A DNA stretch of 64,000 bases from Oceanobacillus saliphilus (GTDB lineage Bacteria; Bacillota; Bacilli; Bacillales; Amphibacillaceae). Location: the NCBI RefSeq assembly GCF_023522835.1, contig NZ_JALCZU010000009.1:124001-188000 (forward strand), in the 5' to 3' direction. Shown here one piece after another: positions 55,926 to 63,389 of this stretch. The position numbers and the translations under genes are program-made. How positions within the stretch are numbered: the stretch's first letter is position 1; every line of letters begins with the position of its first letter. A model generated the notes under the pieces. The model searched no databases and was not told the origin of the DNA. It saw nothing but the letters and a program-made list of their open reading frames with translations.

Positions 55926-56438
55926 TTAGATGAGTAGCAATACAATAAATATCCCACTTAATACGCCCAAACTTTTTGCCATCTTCCCATATTTAAGTTT
56001 GTTGTCAATTGCATCTTCGAGTTCTCTGTCCAAATGGACGATTGCCAGGTGTATGTGCTTCTGTTGCTGATGAATATCATGTTGACCAAGTGTTCTGCCG
56101 AATTGCTTCAGTATTTCATATTCGGATTCTTTCAGGGTGGAATTCTTTATCAGGTCATCCACTTTTATTTCCCATAGTCGGAAAAAGTCAATTTGTTCTT
56201 CATTCATTTCATTTCCGAGTCCTGTAAAAAAGGTTTTTAAAGGATCCGGAATTTTCTTCGAGATTGATAAGAATGCTTCTTTCAACGGTGCCTGACTATA
56301 AACGATTTCAGCCTCCAATATTTGTAATGCGCTCTTCAATTGTCGAATATGCTTTGGTCTATTTGTAAGTCGATTACTCCATTCAAATCCTACCAAAGTG
56401 GCTGTGCCTATTAAAAGTAGCGCTCCAATCCACTTCAT
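55926..56438 (-). CDS. spoIIIAB: Stage III sporulation protein AB
   Basis: A 170-residue protein with hydrophobic ends (residues 3-20 and the last 20) and a helical middle (RPKHIRQLKSALQILEAEIVYSQAPL, later RTLGQHDIHQQQKHIHLAIVHLDRE). It resembles the GspF-like SpoIIIAB of the channel complex. The ATG with AGGTG/AAGGAAG is used because the open frame upstream overlaps spoIIIAA without a site. It starts 56 bp inside spoIIIAA. Confidence 0.92.
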   Translation of the reverse strand: MKWIGALLLIGTATLVGFEWSNRLTNRPKHIRQLKSALQILEAEIVYSQAPLKEAFLSISKKIPDPLKTFFTGLGNEMNEEQIDFFRLWEIKVDDLIKNSTLKESEYEILKQFGRTLGQHDIHQQQKHIHLAIVHLDRELEDAIDNKLKYGKMAKSLGVLSGIFIVLLLI

Positions 56439-57363
56439 CTTCCTTACACCTCGATTTCTGAAACAGTTCATTTTCATTGTTATCCAATATCTTTCCAACT
56501 TGCCCGGGTCTTTGTTGTTTCCTATCCAAAAAAATAAAGCGTTCAAAAATCCTATGTTCAAACACGGGTTTTAATGAAGGACGACGTTTTAATTCCTCCA
56601 TATCGCTGCCATGTATGGTACAAATTATCGTTACCCCCGTGTTGACAGCTTCCAGTAGAGCTTCAATATCTTTCTTATTTCCTATCTCATCAACAACCAT
56701 TACTTCTGGAGACATGGACCTGATCAGCATCATCATCCCATCAGCTTTCGGACAGCCATCCATTACATCTGTTCGTAATCCTAAATTATGCTGGGGAATC
56801 CCTTTTATGGAAGCACCTATTTCAGATCTTTCATCAACAACTGCAACTTTTTTTGCTTCTATTTTTTCAGTTCCATTAGCAATCAATCGGGTTAAGTCTC
56901 TGATCAGCGTTGTTTTTCCTGCTTGCGGTGGGCCAATAATCAGGCTGTTCAAGTATTCTCCCTTGAATAGATGTCGGAGGATGGATGATGCGGATCCAAT
57001 TTTTTCTTTTGCGATACGAATATTAAAAAAAGTAATATTCTGTATTGCTTTGACCCTGCTGTTTGAAGTAATTACTTTGCCGGCAATTCCTACTCTATGA
57101 CCGCCTTCAATCGTTATATAACCCTCTCTTAATTCATCTTCCATCCTATATAATGAAAACTCACTAAGCTGGTTAATTAAGTAAATGCCTTCATCATTTC
57201 CTGGAACTGTTGATTTCAGCCATTCTGTCCTGTCATCAAAAATCAGCTCTACAGGACGATGCAAACGTATCCGTATTTCCTGTAAGAATTGCCATCTATC
57301 ATCGATTTTCACTCTTACAGCCTGCCTCATTTCACTTGGAAACAATCGCATAATCTCGTCCAT
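56383..57363 (-). CDS. spoIIIAA: Stage III sporulation protein AA (secretion-type ATPase)
   Basis: A 326-residue AAA ATPase. Walker A is GPPQAGKTTL at residues 144-153, and Walker B lies in EVMVVDEIGNKKDIEALLEA; the IEGGHRVGIAGKV motif precedes them. It resembles type II/IV secretion ATPases and probably powers the SpoIIIA channel from the mother-cell side. It is the first gene of the operon, behind a sigma-E promoter. The C-terminus runs about 18 residues into spoIIIAB, slightly longer than usual. Confidence 0.94.
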   Translation of the reverse strand: MDEIMRLFPSEMRQAVRVKIDDRWQFLQEIRIRLHRPVELIFDDRTEWLKSTVPGNDEGIYLINQLSEFSLYRMEDELREGYITIEGGHRVGIAGKVITSNSRVKAIQNITFFNIRIAKEKIGSASSILRHLFKGEYLNSLIIGPPQAGKTTLIRDLTRLIANGTEKIEAKKVAVVDERSEIGASIKGIPQHNLGLRTDVMDGCPKADGMMMLIRSMSPEVMVVDEIGNKKDIEALLEAVNTGVTIICTIHGSDMEELKRRPSLKPVFEHRIFERFIFLDRKQQRPGQVGKILDNNENELFQKSRCKEDEVDWSATFNRHSHFGRI

Positions 57364-57399
57364 TTTGATTCCTCACTTTTTAGAAGTAGCTTTATAGTA

Positions 57400-57428
57400 A
57401 ATGTATGTTCAAATGGTTAATTTATGAC
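57400..57428 (-). promoter_or_regulatory. Sigma-E promoter of the spoIIIA operon
   Basis: On the minus strand GTCATAAA, a 13-bp spacer and CATACATT fit the sigma-E -35 and -10 (CATACANT) consensus. It lies about 35 bp before spoIIIAA, an established sigma-E operon in B. subtilis. Confidence 0.8.
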
Positions 57429-57537
57429 CTTCTTGTAAGTAAGAAATTCTATCGATTGGTATGTACATGAGAAATGGCTGATCATTCCACTGAAGAAGCG
57501 GAGAAGTAGAAGAAAAGGGAAGGATGGGAACGTACAT
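57409..57537 (-). CDS. Possible small protein between efp and spoIIIAA
   Basis: A 42-codon frame starting at an ATG with AAAGGA 6 bp upstream. The product (beginning MYVPILPFSS and containing FLMYIPIDRISYLQEGHKLTI in two overlapping parts) has a Pro- and aromatic-rich, non-membrane character. It is not YqhV, the membrane protein found here in B. subtilis. The frame contains the -35 region of the spoIIIA promoter at its end. I do not recognise it; it may be chance. Confidence 0.3.
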   Translation of the reverse strand: MYVPILPFSSTSPLLQWNDQPFLMYIPIDRISYLQEGHKLTI

Positions 57538-57582
57538 ACACATTCCTTTTGGTTGTCTATTCTTTATACGTCCACACAAAAA

Positions 57583-57607
57583 AACAGCCCTACCATATAG
57601 GACTGTT
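57583..57607 (-). terminator. Terminator of efp
   Basis: AACAGTCCTA and TAGGGCTGTT on the minus strand pair with one mismatch, followed by seven T. It lies about 20 bp after the efp stop. Confidence 0.85.
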
Positions 57608-57624
57608 CCTGTTATTACATTCAA

Positions 57625-58185
57625 TTATTGAGCTCTTGAAACATATTTCCCGTCTGACGTATTGATGATCAATACATCACCCTGATTGATGAAGAATGGT
57701 ACTTGTACCGTATGACCTGTTTCGAGTGTCGCTGGTTTTGATCCACCACTTGCCGTATCACCTTTAATCCCTGGTTCGGTTGCCACTACTTCCAACTCTA
57801 CGTTATTCGGAAGATCAACACCTAGTATTTCACCTTCGTAGCTAATTACTGATACTTCCATATTTTCTTTGATGAACTTCAGCTGCTGTTCTATTTGACT
57901 GCTTTGAAGTTCAATCTGTTCATAGGTATTCGTATCCATAAATGCATGCGTATCTCCAGAAGCATACAGATATTGCATTTTCTTGTTTTCAATATGTGCT
58001 TTGCTAACTTTTTCCCCACCACGGAATGTTTTTTCCTGGATGTTCCCACTCCGTAAATTGCGGAGTTTTGAACGGACAAATGCAGCACCTTTACCAGGTT
58101 TTACGTGTTGGAATTCCAATACTTGCCAGATGTCTTTGTCCACTTCAATCGTCAAACCAGTTTTAAAATCGTTAACTGAGATCAT
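57625..58185 (-). CDS. efp: Translation elongation factor P
   Basis: A 186-residue EF-P with three beta-barrel domains. The tip loop [18 protein letters not shown] carries Lys32, which in Bacillus receives 5-aminopentanol modification. The C-terminal [18 protein letters not shown] motif is typical. It rescues ribosomes stalled at polyproline. It follows the Xaa-Pro peptidase gene by 26 bp, a conserved pairing. Confidence 0.97.
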   Translation of the reverse strand: MISVNDFKTGLTIEVDKDIWQVLEFQHVKPGKGAAFVRSKLRNLRSGNIQEKTFRGGEKVSKAHIENKKMQYLYASGDTHAFMDTNTYEQIELQSSQIEQQLKFIKENMEVSVISYEGEILGVDLPNNVELEVVATEPGIKGDTASGGSKPATLETGHTVQVPFFINQGDVLIINTSDGKYVSRAQ

Positions 58186-58211
58186 TCTAATTCCTCCCTA
58201 TGTAGAAATGC

Positions 58212-59273
58212 TTAAAGTTGTATCAATTCTTTCGGAGCAAAGGTCAAACGTTCATTCCCACTATCTGTTATTACGATATCGTCTTCTATTCTGCAGCCGC
58301 CAAGACCGTTAACATAAATACCAGGCTCTACGGTAACCACCATGCCTGTTTCCAGAATTTTATTGGAACGAGTGGATAATCCAGGTCCTTCATGCACTTC
58401 CAAGCCTAATCCGTGACCAGTGGAATGGCCGAAGTTTTTCCCGTAGCCTTTTTCCGTAATATAGTCCCTTGTCAATGCATCAGCCTCAATACCAGTCATT
58501 CCCGGTTTAATCCCGTTCACTCCACGAAGATTTGCCTCTAATACTATATCATAGATTTCCCTTAATTCGCTCGAAATTTCTCCGACAGCAACAGTTCTTG
58601 TAATATCTGAGCAATAGCCTTCGTACAGTGCACCGAAATCAAGTGTAACCAGTTCACCGCTCTGAATTTCTTTCTCAGATGCAACACCATGTGGAAATGC
58701 TGAACGGAAGCCGGATGCAACAATCGTATCGAAACTCGAAGATACCGCTCCGTTTCTGCGCATAAAGAATTCAAGTTCGTTTGAAATATCTATCTCTTTA
58801 ACACCAGGCTTCAGGAATGACTGAATATGTTCAAACGCATCGTCTGCGATTTTTGCTGCTTTTTTCATTATATTCAGTTCATCCGTTGTTTTAATCATCC
58901 GGATTTCTTCAACTAATCCACTTACAGGTTTGAGATCAACATCAAAATTCTTCGTATAGGTTTCAAACTGAGAATAAGTCACATAGTCTTTTTCAAAACC
59001 AAGCCGTTTAATTCCCATTTCTCTTAACTGATCAGCAATCTCATGTTCTATCAGTTGTTTATGTTCAATAACAGTAAAATTTTTCGCTTGGTCTGCGGCC
59101 TGCTCCGTATACCTGAAGTCAGTGATGAACTTTGCATCCTTATCGGAAATTAAAGCAACTCCCGCTGTTCCTGTAAAACCTGTTACATATCTTCTATTGA
59201 TAGGGCTAGCTATAAGTATTGCATCAAGTGAATTTAATTCAAGGCTATTTCTCAACTTTTTAAGTTTCTCCAT
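58212..59273 (-). CDS. yqhT: Xaa-Pro dipeptidase/aminopeptidase, M24 family (YqhT)
   Basis: A 353-residue pita-bread metallopeptidase. An N-terminal creatinase-like domain precedes the catalytic domain, whose metal ligands lie in LDFGALYEGYCSDITRT, FGHSTGHGLGLEVHE, TVEPGIYV and RIEDDIVIT. It releases N-terminal residues before proline. The neighbouring efp, which deals with proline stalling, is its usual partner gene. Confidence 0.94.
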   Translation of the reverse strand: MEKLKKLRNSLELNSLDAILIASPINRRYVTGFTGTAGVALISDKDAKFITDFRYTEQAADQAKNFTVIEHKQLIEHEIADQLREMGIKRLGFEKDYVTYSQFETYTKNFDVDLKPVSGLVEEIRMIKTTDELNIMKKAAKIADDAFEHIQSFLKPGVKEIDISNELEFFMRRNGAVSSSFDTIVASGFRSAFPHGVASEKEIQSGELVTLDFGALYEGYCSDITRTVAVGEISSELREIYDIVLEANLRGVNGIKPGMTGIEADALTRDYITEKGYGKNFGHSTGHGLGLEVHEGPGLSTRSNKILETGMVVTVEPGIYVNGLGGCRIEDDIVITDSGNERLTFAPKELIQL

Positions 59274-59382
59274 TTAATGGTCATCTCCCTCTCCAACGTT
59301 GACAATTTCTCTTATTTTCTGTGTCTAAGTGTATCATAAATGAAGAAAATTGAATAATTTATTCTAATCTGTATCCTCTTTT

Positions 59383-59892
59383 TTAACCCTCTTTCTTCTT
59401 TATCTCTCTTATCTTCATATCGTGATAGTCATAAGATATAGAGTAGCCAATAAAAGTCCCATAAAGAACATAAAGACACAATGTAGAGATGAGTGTATTG
59501 TATGATAAATCATTGAAACTCGGTATATTTGGAAAGATGGGCTGCATAACAATAAAAATAATGACCCATAAGATTACACCATACAATAACCCCATCCACA
59601 TGGAGTTAATCTTTCTGAATAAACCATAATAGATAAAAGCAGCCCCAATGGAAAGCAAACCAGCAAGCAGTATGGAAATGATGACACCAAGCCATCTGTC
59701 TGTCCAAGGAGCATCAAGCCAAGATCTTAATATAAAATATTTGGGTGCCACTTCACTGAAATTAAAATAATACATGAGACTACTTATACTGCTCCATAAT
59801 ATCCCTCCGATAAATCCGGTAAGTAAGGACCTCGATAAAATCGATAACTGTTCTTCTGAGCTAACTTTATTTTCTTGTTTTTCTGCTTTCAT
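59383..59892 (-). CDS. yqhR: Membrane protein YqhR
   Basis: A 169-residue protein with four membrane helices after a polar N-terminus. LLTGFIGGILWSSISSLMYYFNFSEV and YFILRSWLDAPWTDRWLG match the YqhR family. Function unknown. The ATG follows TTGGAGGTGC. In B. subtilis aroQ (yqhS) lies between yqhR and yqhT and yqhQ next to yqhR; both are missing here. Confidence 0.85.
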   Translation of the reverse strand: MKAEKQENKVSSEEQLSILSRSLLTGFIGGILWSSISSLMYYFNFSEVAPKYFILRSWLDAPWTDRWLGVIISILLAGLLSIGAAFIYYGLFRKINSMWMGLLYGVILWVIIFIVMQPIFPNIPSFNDLSYNTLISTLCLYVLYGTFIGYSISYDYHDMKIREIKKKEG

Positions 59893-60206
59893 TTCATGCA
59901 CCTCCAACCGTATTATTGCCAAATACCATGAAACAAATTACAAAATATGAATGTTATGCAGGCTATAATAAAAAATAATAGTAGTTAAGAATAGATTAAT
60001 TTAGTAGAATAGAAATAAGATGAAACGTAAAAATGAGTAATTCGGAAAATTATCTTCCTGTTGAATATTTTCCTTTGACTCTGGAAACAATTCTAATAGA
60101 AACTTTTAAGTGAATTTTTTTAAAAAAGATGGATAAAAACTCATCATTAGAGGTATATCATAGTAAGAGGCATCATAACTGAAGAGACATGAAAGGAGGA
60201 AATCTT
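59893..60206. other. Divergent intergenic region between yqhR and yqhP
   Basis: About 310 bp, very AT-rich, with no supported gene. It must hold promoters for both divergent genes. A TTGACT hexamer near 60075 could be a -35 box but has no good -10 at the right spacing. Confidence 0.5.
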
Positions 60207-60590
60207 ATGGGACGCGGTAAATTTTCTATTTTCATATATTTGATAATTGGATTTGCAGTTATCGGATTGTTTTCTCAGCTTTTAGGCAATACAGTAAACT
60301 TCCTTACCAATATTCTCCTGATGCTTGGATTTGGAGCAGCAATATTCGCCCTACTTTATTTTTTTGTTTTGAAGAAAAGAGGTCCTTCCAATTCGAATGA
60401 TATGAAGAAGTACAAACAGGCTGTCAAGCAATCTAAATCCAAATATAAACAACCGAACCAAGTTAATTTCCATGCATCAAATAATATAAAACAACAGCTT
60501 CCACAAAAGAAAAAGCGAAATAGACGCACATCCCATTTAAGGGTAATTGAGGGAAATAAACCAAAAGGAAAAGACCGGGCTTCTTTCTAA
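60207..60590 (+). CDS. yqhP: SA1362-family membrane protein (YqhP)
   Basis: A 127-residue protein with two membrane helices (residues 5-25 and 32-55) and a long basic C-terminal tail rich in Lys, Gln and Arg ending in HLRVIEGNKPKGKDRASF. The HLRVIEGNKPKxK end is a mark of the SA1362/YqhP family. Function unknown. The ATG follows a perfect AAAGGAGG. It is convergent with the patatin gene and shares a terminator with it. Confidence 0.82.
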   Translation: MGRGKFSIFIYLIIGFAVIGLFSQLLGNTVNFLTNILLMLGFGAAIFALLYFFVLKKRGPSNSNDMKKYKQAVKQSKSKYKQPNQVNFHASNNIKQQLPQKKKRNRRTSHLRVIEGNKPKGKDRASF

Positions 60591-60608
60591 AAGAAGTACG
60601 GTCTTTTT
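60569..60608. terminator. Bidirectional terminator shared by yqhP and the patatin gene
   Basis: AAAAGACCG and CGGTCTTTT with inner CTTCTTT/AAAGAAG pairing form an interrupted long stem. It starts inside the yqhP coding end and touches the patatin stop, ending both convergent genes. Confidence 0.8.
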
Positions 60609-61497
60609 ATCTGTTCCACTTACTTAAAAATTTCTCAGTGTTTACTCTTCCACTTTCTACTAGTTCTGCCTTAACCTTTTCAGAAATTTGGAAATTTACC
60701 GCTCCTGTCGGTTTGACGGGCACAAATAGGATATTTTGCTTATCATTCTTGGCTATATATCTTGTATCATGGGCCTGCTTCATCGTAGTAAAAAGCGCCT
60801 GGAACATGTCGAGTGCATTGTTGATGTCTCTTGGCCCTACCCCTGTATCCGAGTCGGTCAACTTTATTCCAAGTATGGGTCTTTTTTTAATGTTTGCACC
60901 ATTATCAAAAATCCATAATGGGAAATTACTTAATAATCCACCATCGATCATAACACTTTTCTTTTTATACCTTCCAGGCATTTTCTTTGGCATAAAAAAG
61001 AACGGAAACCCAGCACTCATTCTGACGGCTTTAGAAACTGGAAAGTAATCTGGCTGAATGTCATATACTCTTTCCAAATCATCCGGTATCACAATAAGTT
61101 TACCTAATGAAAGGTCACTGACAACGACTTTCAGATATCCTGGTCGAATATCACGAAACGTATGAATTTTCTTGGACGCCAATACCATGTTGAGCCAGTT
61201 TTCCAGTTTATCTCCTTTATTGATGCCAAGCTTACTGTAAAGGAATAGCCACTTGGAAAATGGCAATATTCTAGTCAATACAGGTGGATCTACAAATTCG
61301 GATAAATCTAGTTGGTTTATTATTTCTCTAATCTCATCGAGTTCGAATCCTGCCGCGATCAATGAAGCTACAATTGCTCCTGCCGATGTGCCTGCTACAC
61401 GTTCTAATTCCAGGTTTTGCTCATTCAATACTTCGAGAACACCTAAATAAGCAAATGCTTTTACTCCTCCACCTGAAAATACAGCATCAATTTTCAT
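60607..61497 (-). CDS. yqhO: Patatin-like phospholipase (YqhO-like)
   Basis: A 296-residue patatin-family hydrolase. The oxyanion loop GGGVKAFAYLG, the nucleophile motif GTSAGA (catalytic Ser) and the DGG of the Ser-Asp dyad (MIDGGLLSN) are all present. It probably hydrolyses lipid acyl esters; no signal peptide, so cytoplasmic or membrane-associated. The ATG follows GGGAG. The position beside mntR is as in B. subtilis yqhO. Confidence 0.9.
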   Translation of the reverse strand: MKIDAVFSGGGVKAFAYLGVLEVLNEQNLELERVAGTSAGAIVASLIAAGFELDEIREIINQLDLSEFVDPPVLTRILPFSKWLFLYSKLGINKGDKLENWLNMVLASKKIHTFRDIRPGYLKVVVSDLSLGKLIVIPDDLERVYDIQPDYFPVSKAVRMSAGFPFFFMPKKMPGRYKKKSVMIDGGLLSNFPLWIFDNGANIKKRPILGIKLTDSDTGVGPRDINNALDMFQALFTTMKQAHDTRYIAKNDKQNILFVPVKPTGAVNFQISEKVKAELVESGRVNTEKFLSKWNR

Positions 61498-61618
61498 AGG
61501 ATCGCTCCCTATGCTTATTTTGTCCATCGTGGTGTGATTAAAAAAAAGACTTATAACTTTCGAATCGATTTAATCTATATGTAAGCACTGATTTTAAAAA
61601 ATAGAACCGATGCATAGA

Positions 61619-61653
61619 AAAACCATACAATTTAGTCATAATTGTATGGTTTT
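61619..61653 (-). terminator. Terminator of mntR
   Basis: A perfect 14-bp stem (AAAACCATACAATT / AATTGTATGGTTTT) with a 7-base loop about 10 bp after the mntR stop. Confidence 0.88.
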
Positions 61654-61662
61654 AGGATGAAA

Positions 61663-62082
61663 TTATTTTTCGGTTACATCTGCTAATTTCTTTAATTCTT
61701 CTATTCGAATATTGTCTGATTTGAAATAGTTCACAAGGTCCCCTATGCGATCAATGGAATTCCAACTCAGATGATGTTCAATTCCTTCAACATCTTGATA
61801 TATATTTTCCTTTTCCACCCCAATTATCTCTAGGAACTCTTCAAGGAGTTCATGTCTGAAGACGAGGCGCTCTCCAATTTTCTTTCCTTTTGCAGTCAGG
61901 ACGAACCCTCTGTATTTTTCGTAGTTTAAGTATTTATCTTTATCCAGCTTCTGAACCATTTTCGTCACGGATGAAGGGTGTACTTCAAGTGCTTCGGCAA
62001 TATCGGATACTCTGGCATACCCTTTGGATTCGATCAGGTTATATATTTGTTCTATATAATCTTCCATACTTGGTGTAGGCAT
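61663..62082 (-). CDS. mntR: Manganese transport regulator MntR
   Basis: A 139-residue DtxR-family repressor of the short MntR type without an SH3-like domain. Metal ligands Asp8 and Glu11 ([10 protein letters not shown]) and the [12 protein letters not shown] and VEGIEHHLS segments agree with MntR; the helix-turn-helix is [22 protein letters not shown]. With manganese it represses Mn importers. It is a single gene followed by its own terminator. Confidence 0.93.
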   Translation of the reverse strand: MPTPSMEDYIEQIYNLIESKGYARVSDIAEALEVHPSSVTKMVQKLDKDKYLNYEKYRGFVLTAKGKKIGERLVFRHELLEEFLEIIGVEKENIYQDVEGIEHHLSWNSIDRIGDLVNYFKSDNIRIEELKKLADVTEK

Positions 62083-62660
62083 AAGGGATCTCCTCGTTTC
62101 AAAAATATTTTTATCTAGGGCAAAACTGTTTCTATTCTTTGAGGATACAGGAAATTCAAGTTTAACTCAAGTGATATCGTTGGCAGAACAAAAGCCCGGA
62201 TCTGAAAGGTTCACTACCTGTACGAATATAATTGCTTGCCAAGATTTATACATTTCTGCTCCATAAGGAAAAGGACCACATGGATATGGTTGTAGCTTTG
62301 GAATAAAGTTTGATTAAAAAACATCTCACAAACCCACATCTTACGTTAACTTAAAAGAACCCGTTTTGAAAAAAAAGTTTGATCAAAACGGGTTCTTTAT
62401 TTGTAATACATTGCACATATTTTGTAAAAAAGTTTGATCATTTCTAGCTGTAATCTTCAACAATCGCGCCCCGACTAAGGAATATATTTCATAACATTAC
62501 CCTTTGCGTACATCATCCAAGAGGTAAAATGTACAACTTTAAAAAAAGCCCATATTCTCGTCGCTACAAAAGTAACTTCGCCCTTTTTGATTTCGTTTAG
62601 TTGAATAAAGCCGTTTTATATCCTGTTTAACATTTTTTTATTGACCATTGATGCCAATCC
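62083..62660. other. Gene-poor region at the synteny break after mntR
   Basis: About 580 bp without a supported reading frame. It carries one long hairpin and three copies of an AAAGTTTGATYA motif (near 62303, 62375 and 62428). In B. subtilis lipM would follow; here the sequence leads instead into ABC permease genes, so this is likely old insertion or deletion debris. Confidence 0.55.
62354..62398. terminator. Long hairpin in the mntR-permease gap
   Basis: AAAGAACCCGTTTTGA and TCAAAACGGGTTCTTT form a perfect 16-bp stem; the 13-base loop includes AAAAAAAGTTTGA. On the plus strand ATTTG follows. It could end transcription of the permease operon from the right, though it lies about 260 bp after its last stop. 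Confidence 0.65.
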
Positions 62661-63389
62661 CTAAACGGACTTTCTTTGAAAGTATAAATATCCTCCAAGA
62701 AAGAATAAGACAAAACTCCCCCCAACAACGGTCAATAATTGATCCCACGGAACAAAAAATATATCATCTGTATTCCCACCGATATACATCATTGAAAAAG
62801 GCTGCGCCCACGGATAATAAGGCCCAAAACGCTCTGAATTCACTGCTAATATTGATGGTAATGTAAAGATAACGTTAACAGTAAATGGTGCAGCAAAACT
62901 TTTGAATAGAATAGACATCCACAATTGCAAAGCAACTAATGGAAATGTCGCCACCCATCCCCCGAAAATACTTTTCCAAACAATCTCTAACGGAAAAGGG
63001 TCTGTGATGCCTTTTATCATTCCCACTACATAAACAGCACCAAGATATAATAATTGTATAGCCAGTACAATTAGCATCAATATTACATATTTTGCTATAA
63101 ATACTTTTCCTCTTGTTACAGGTAGTGCTAATAGTTGTTTCCAGCCGCCCGCTTGATGCTCATATCTGCAAATGATACTGGCCAAAATTCCTGTGATGAG
63201 GGGCAAGAAAAGCAATGCATATGTTAAATTCATAGAAAAGAGTGATAAATACCATTCATTAATCGCCACATCAATTGATAAATTAGAAGTTAATCCAAGA
63301 AAAAGTCCTATCAGTGGCCCTACAAAAATAATAAATAAAATTTTTGATTTTCGTAACTTATACCATTCTGCTTGTAAAATTGATAACAT
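62661..63389 (-). CDS. ABC-2 type permease, lantibiotic-immunity-like (second subunit)
   Basis: A 242-residue protein with six membrane helices. LQAEWYKLRKSKILFIIFVGPLIG at the N-terminus and CRYEHQAGGWKQLLALPVTRGKVFIAKY (the cytoplasmic loop between helices 2 and 3) are typical of MutG/EpiG-type and bacitracin-type ABC-2 permeases. Such pumps expel peptide antibiotics. It directly abuts the upstream permease, so the two form a heterodimeric channel. The ATPase gene should lie to the right, outside the window. Confidence 0.8.
   Translation of the reverse strand: MLSILQAEWYKLRKSKILFIIFVGPLIGLFLGLTSNLSIDVAINEWYLSLFSMNLTYALLFLPLITGILASIICRYEHQAGGWKQLLALPVTRGKVFIAKYVILMLIVLAIQLLYLGAVYVVGMIKGITDPFPLEIVWKSIFGGWVATFPLVALQLWMSILFKSFAAPFTVNVIFTLPSILAVNSERFGPYYPWAQPFSMMYIGGNTDDIFFVPWDQLLTVVGGSFVLFFLGGYLYFQRKSV

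Noticed and set aside
56477-57100. A 207-codon plus-strand frame opposite spoIIIAA
   Set aside because: It lies entirely antisense to a well-conserved ATPase gene, lacks a good ribosome binding site and shows no recognisable domain.
60033-60113. A 26-codon frame in the yqhR-yqhP gap
   Set aside because: There is no ribosome binding site and the region is a divergent promoter; the frame is short enough to be chance.
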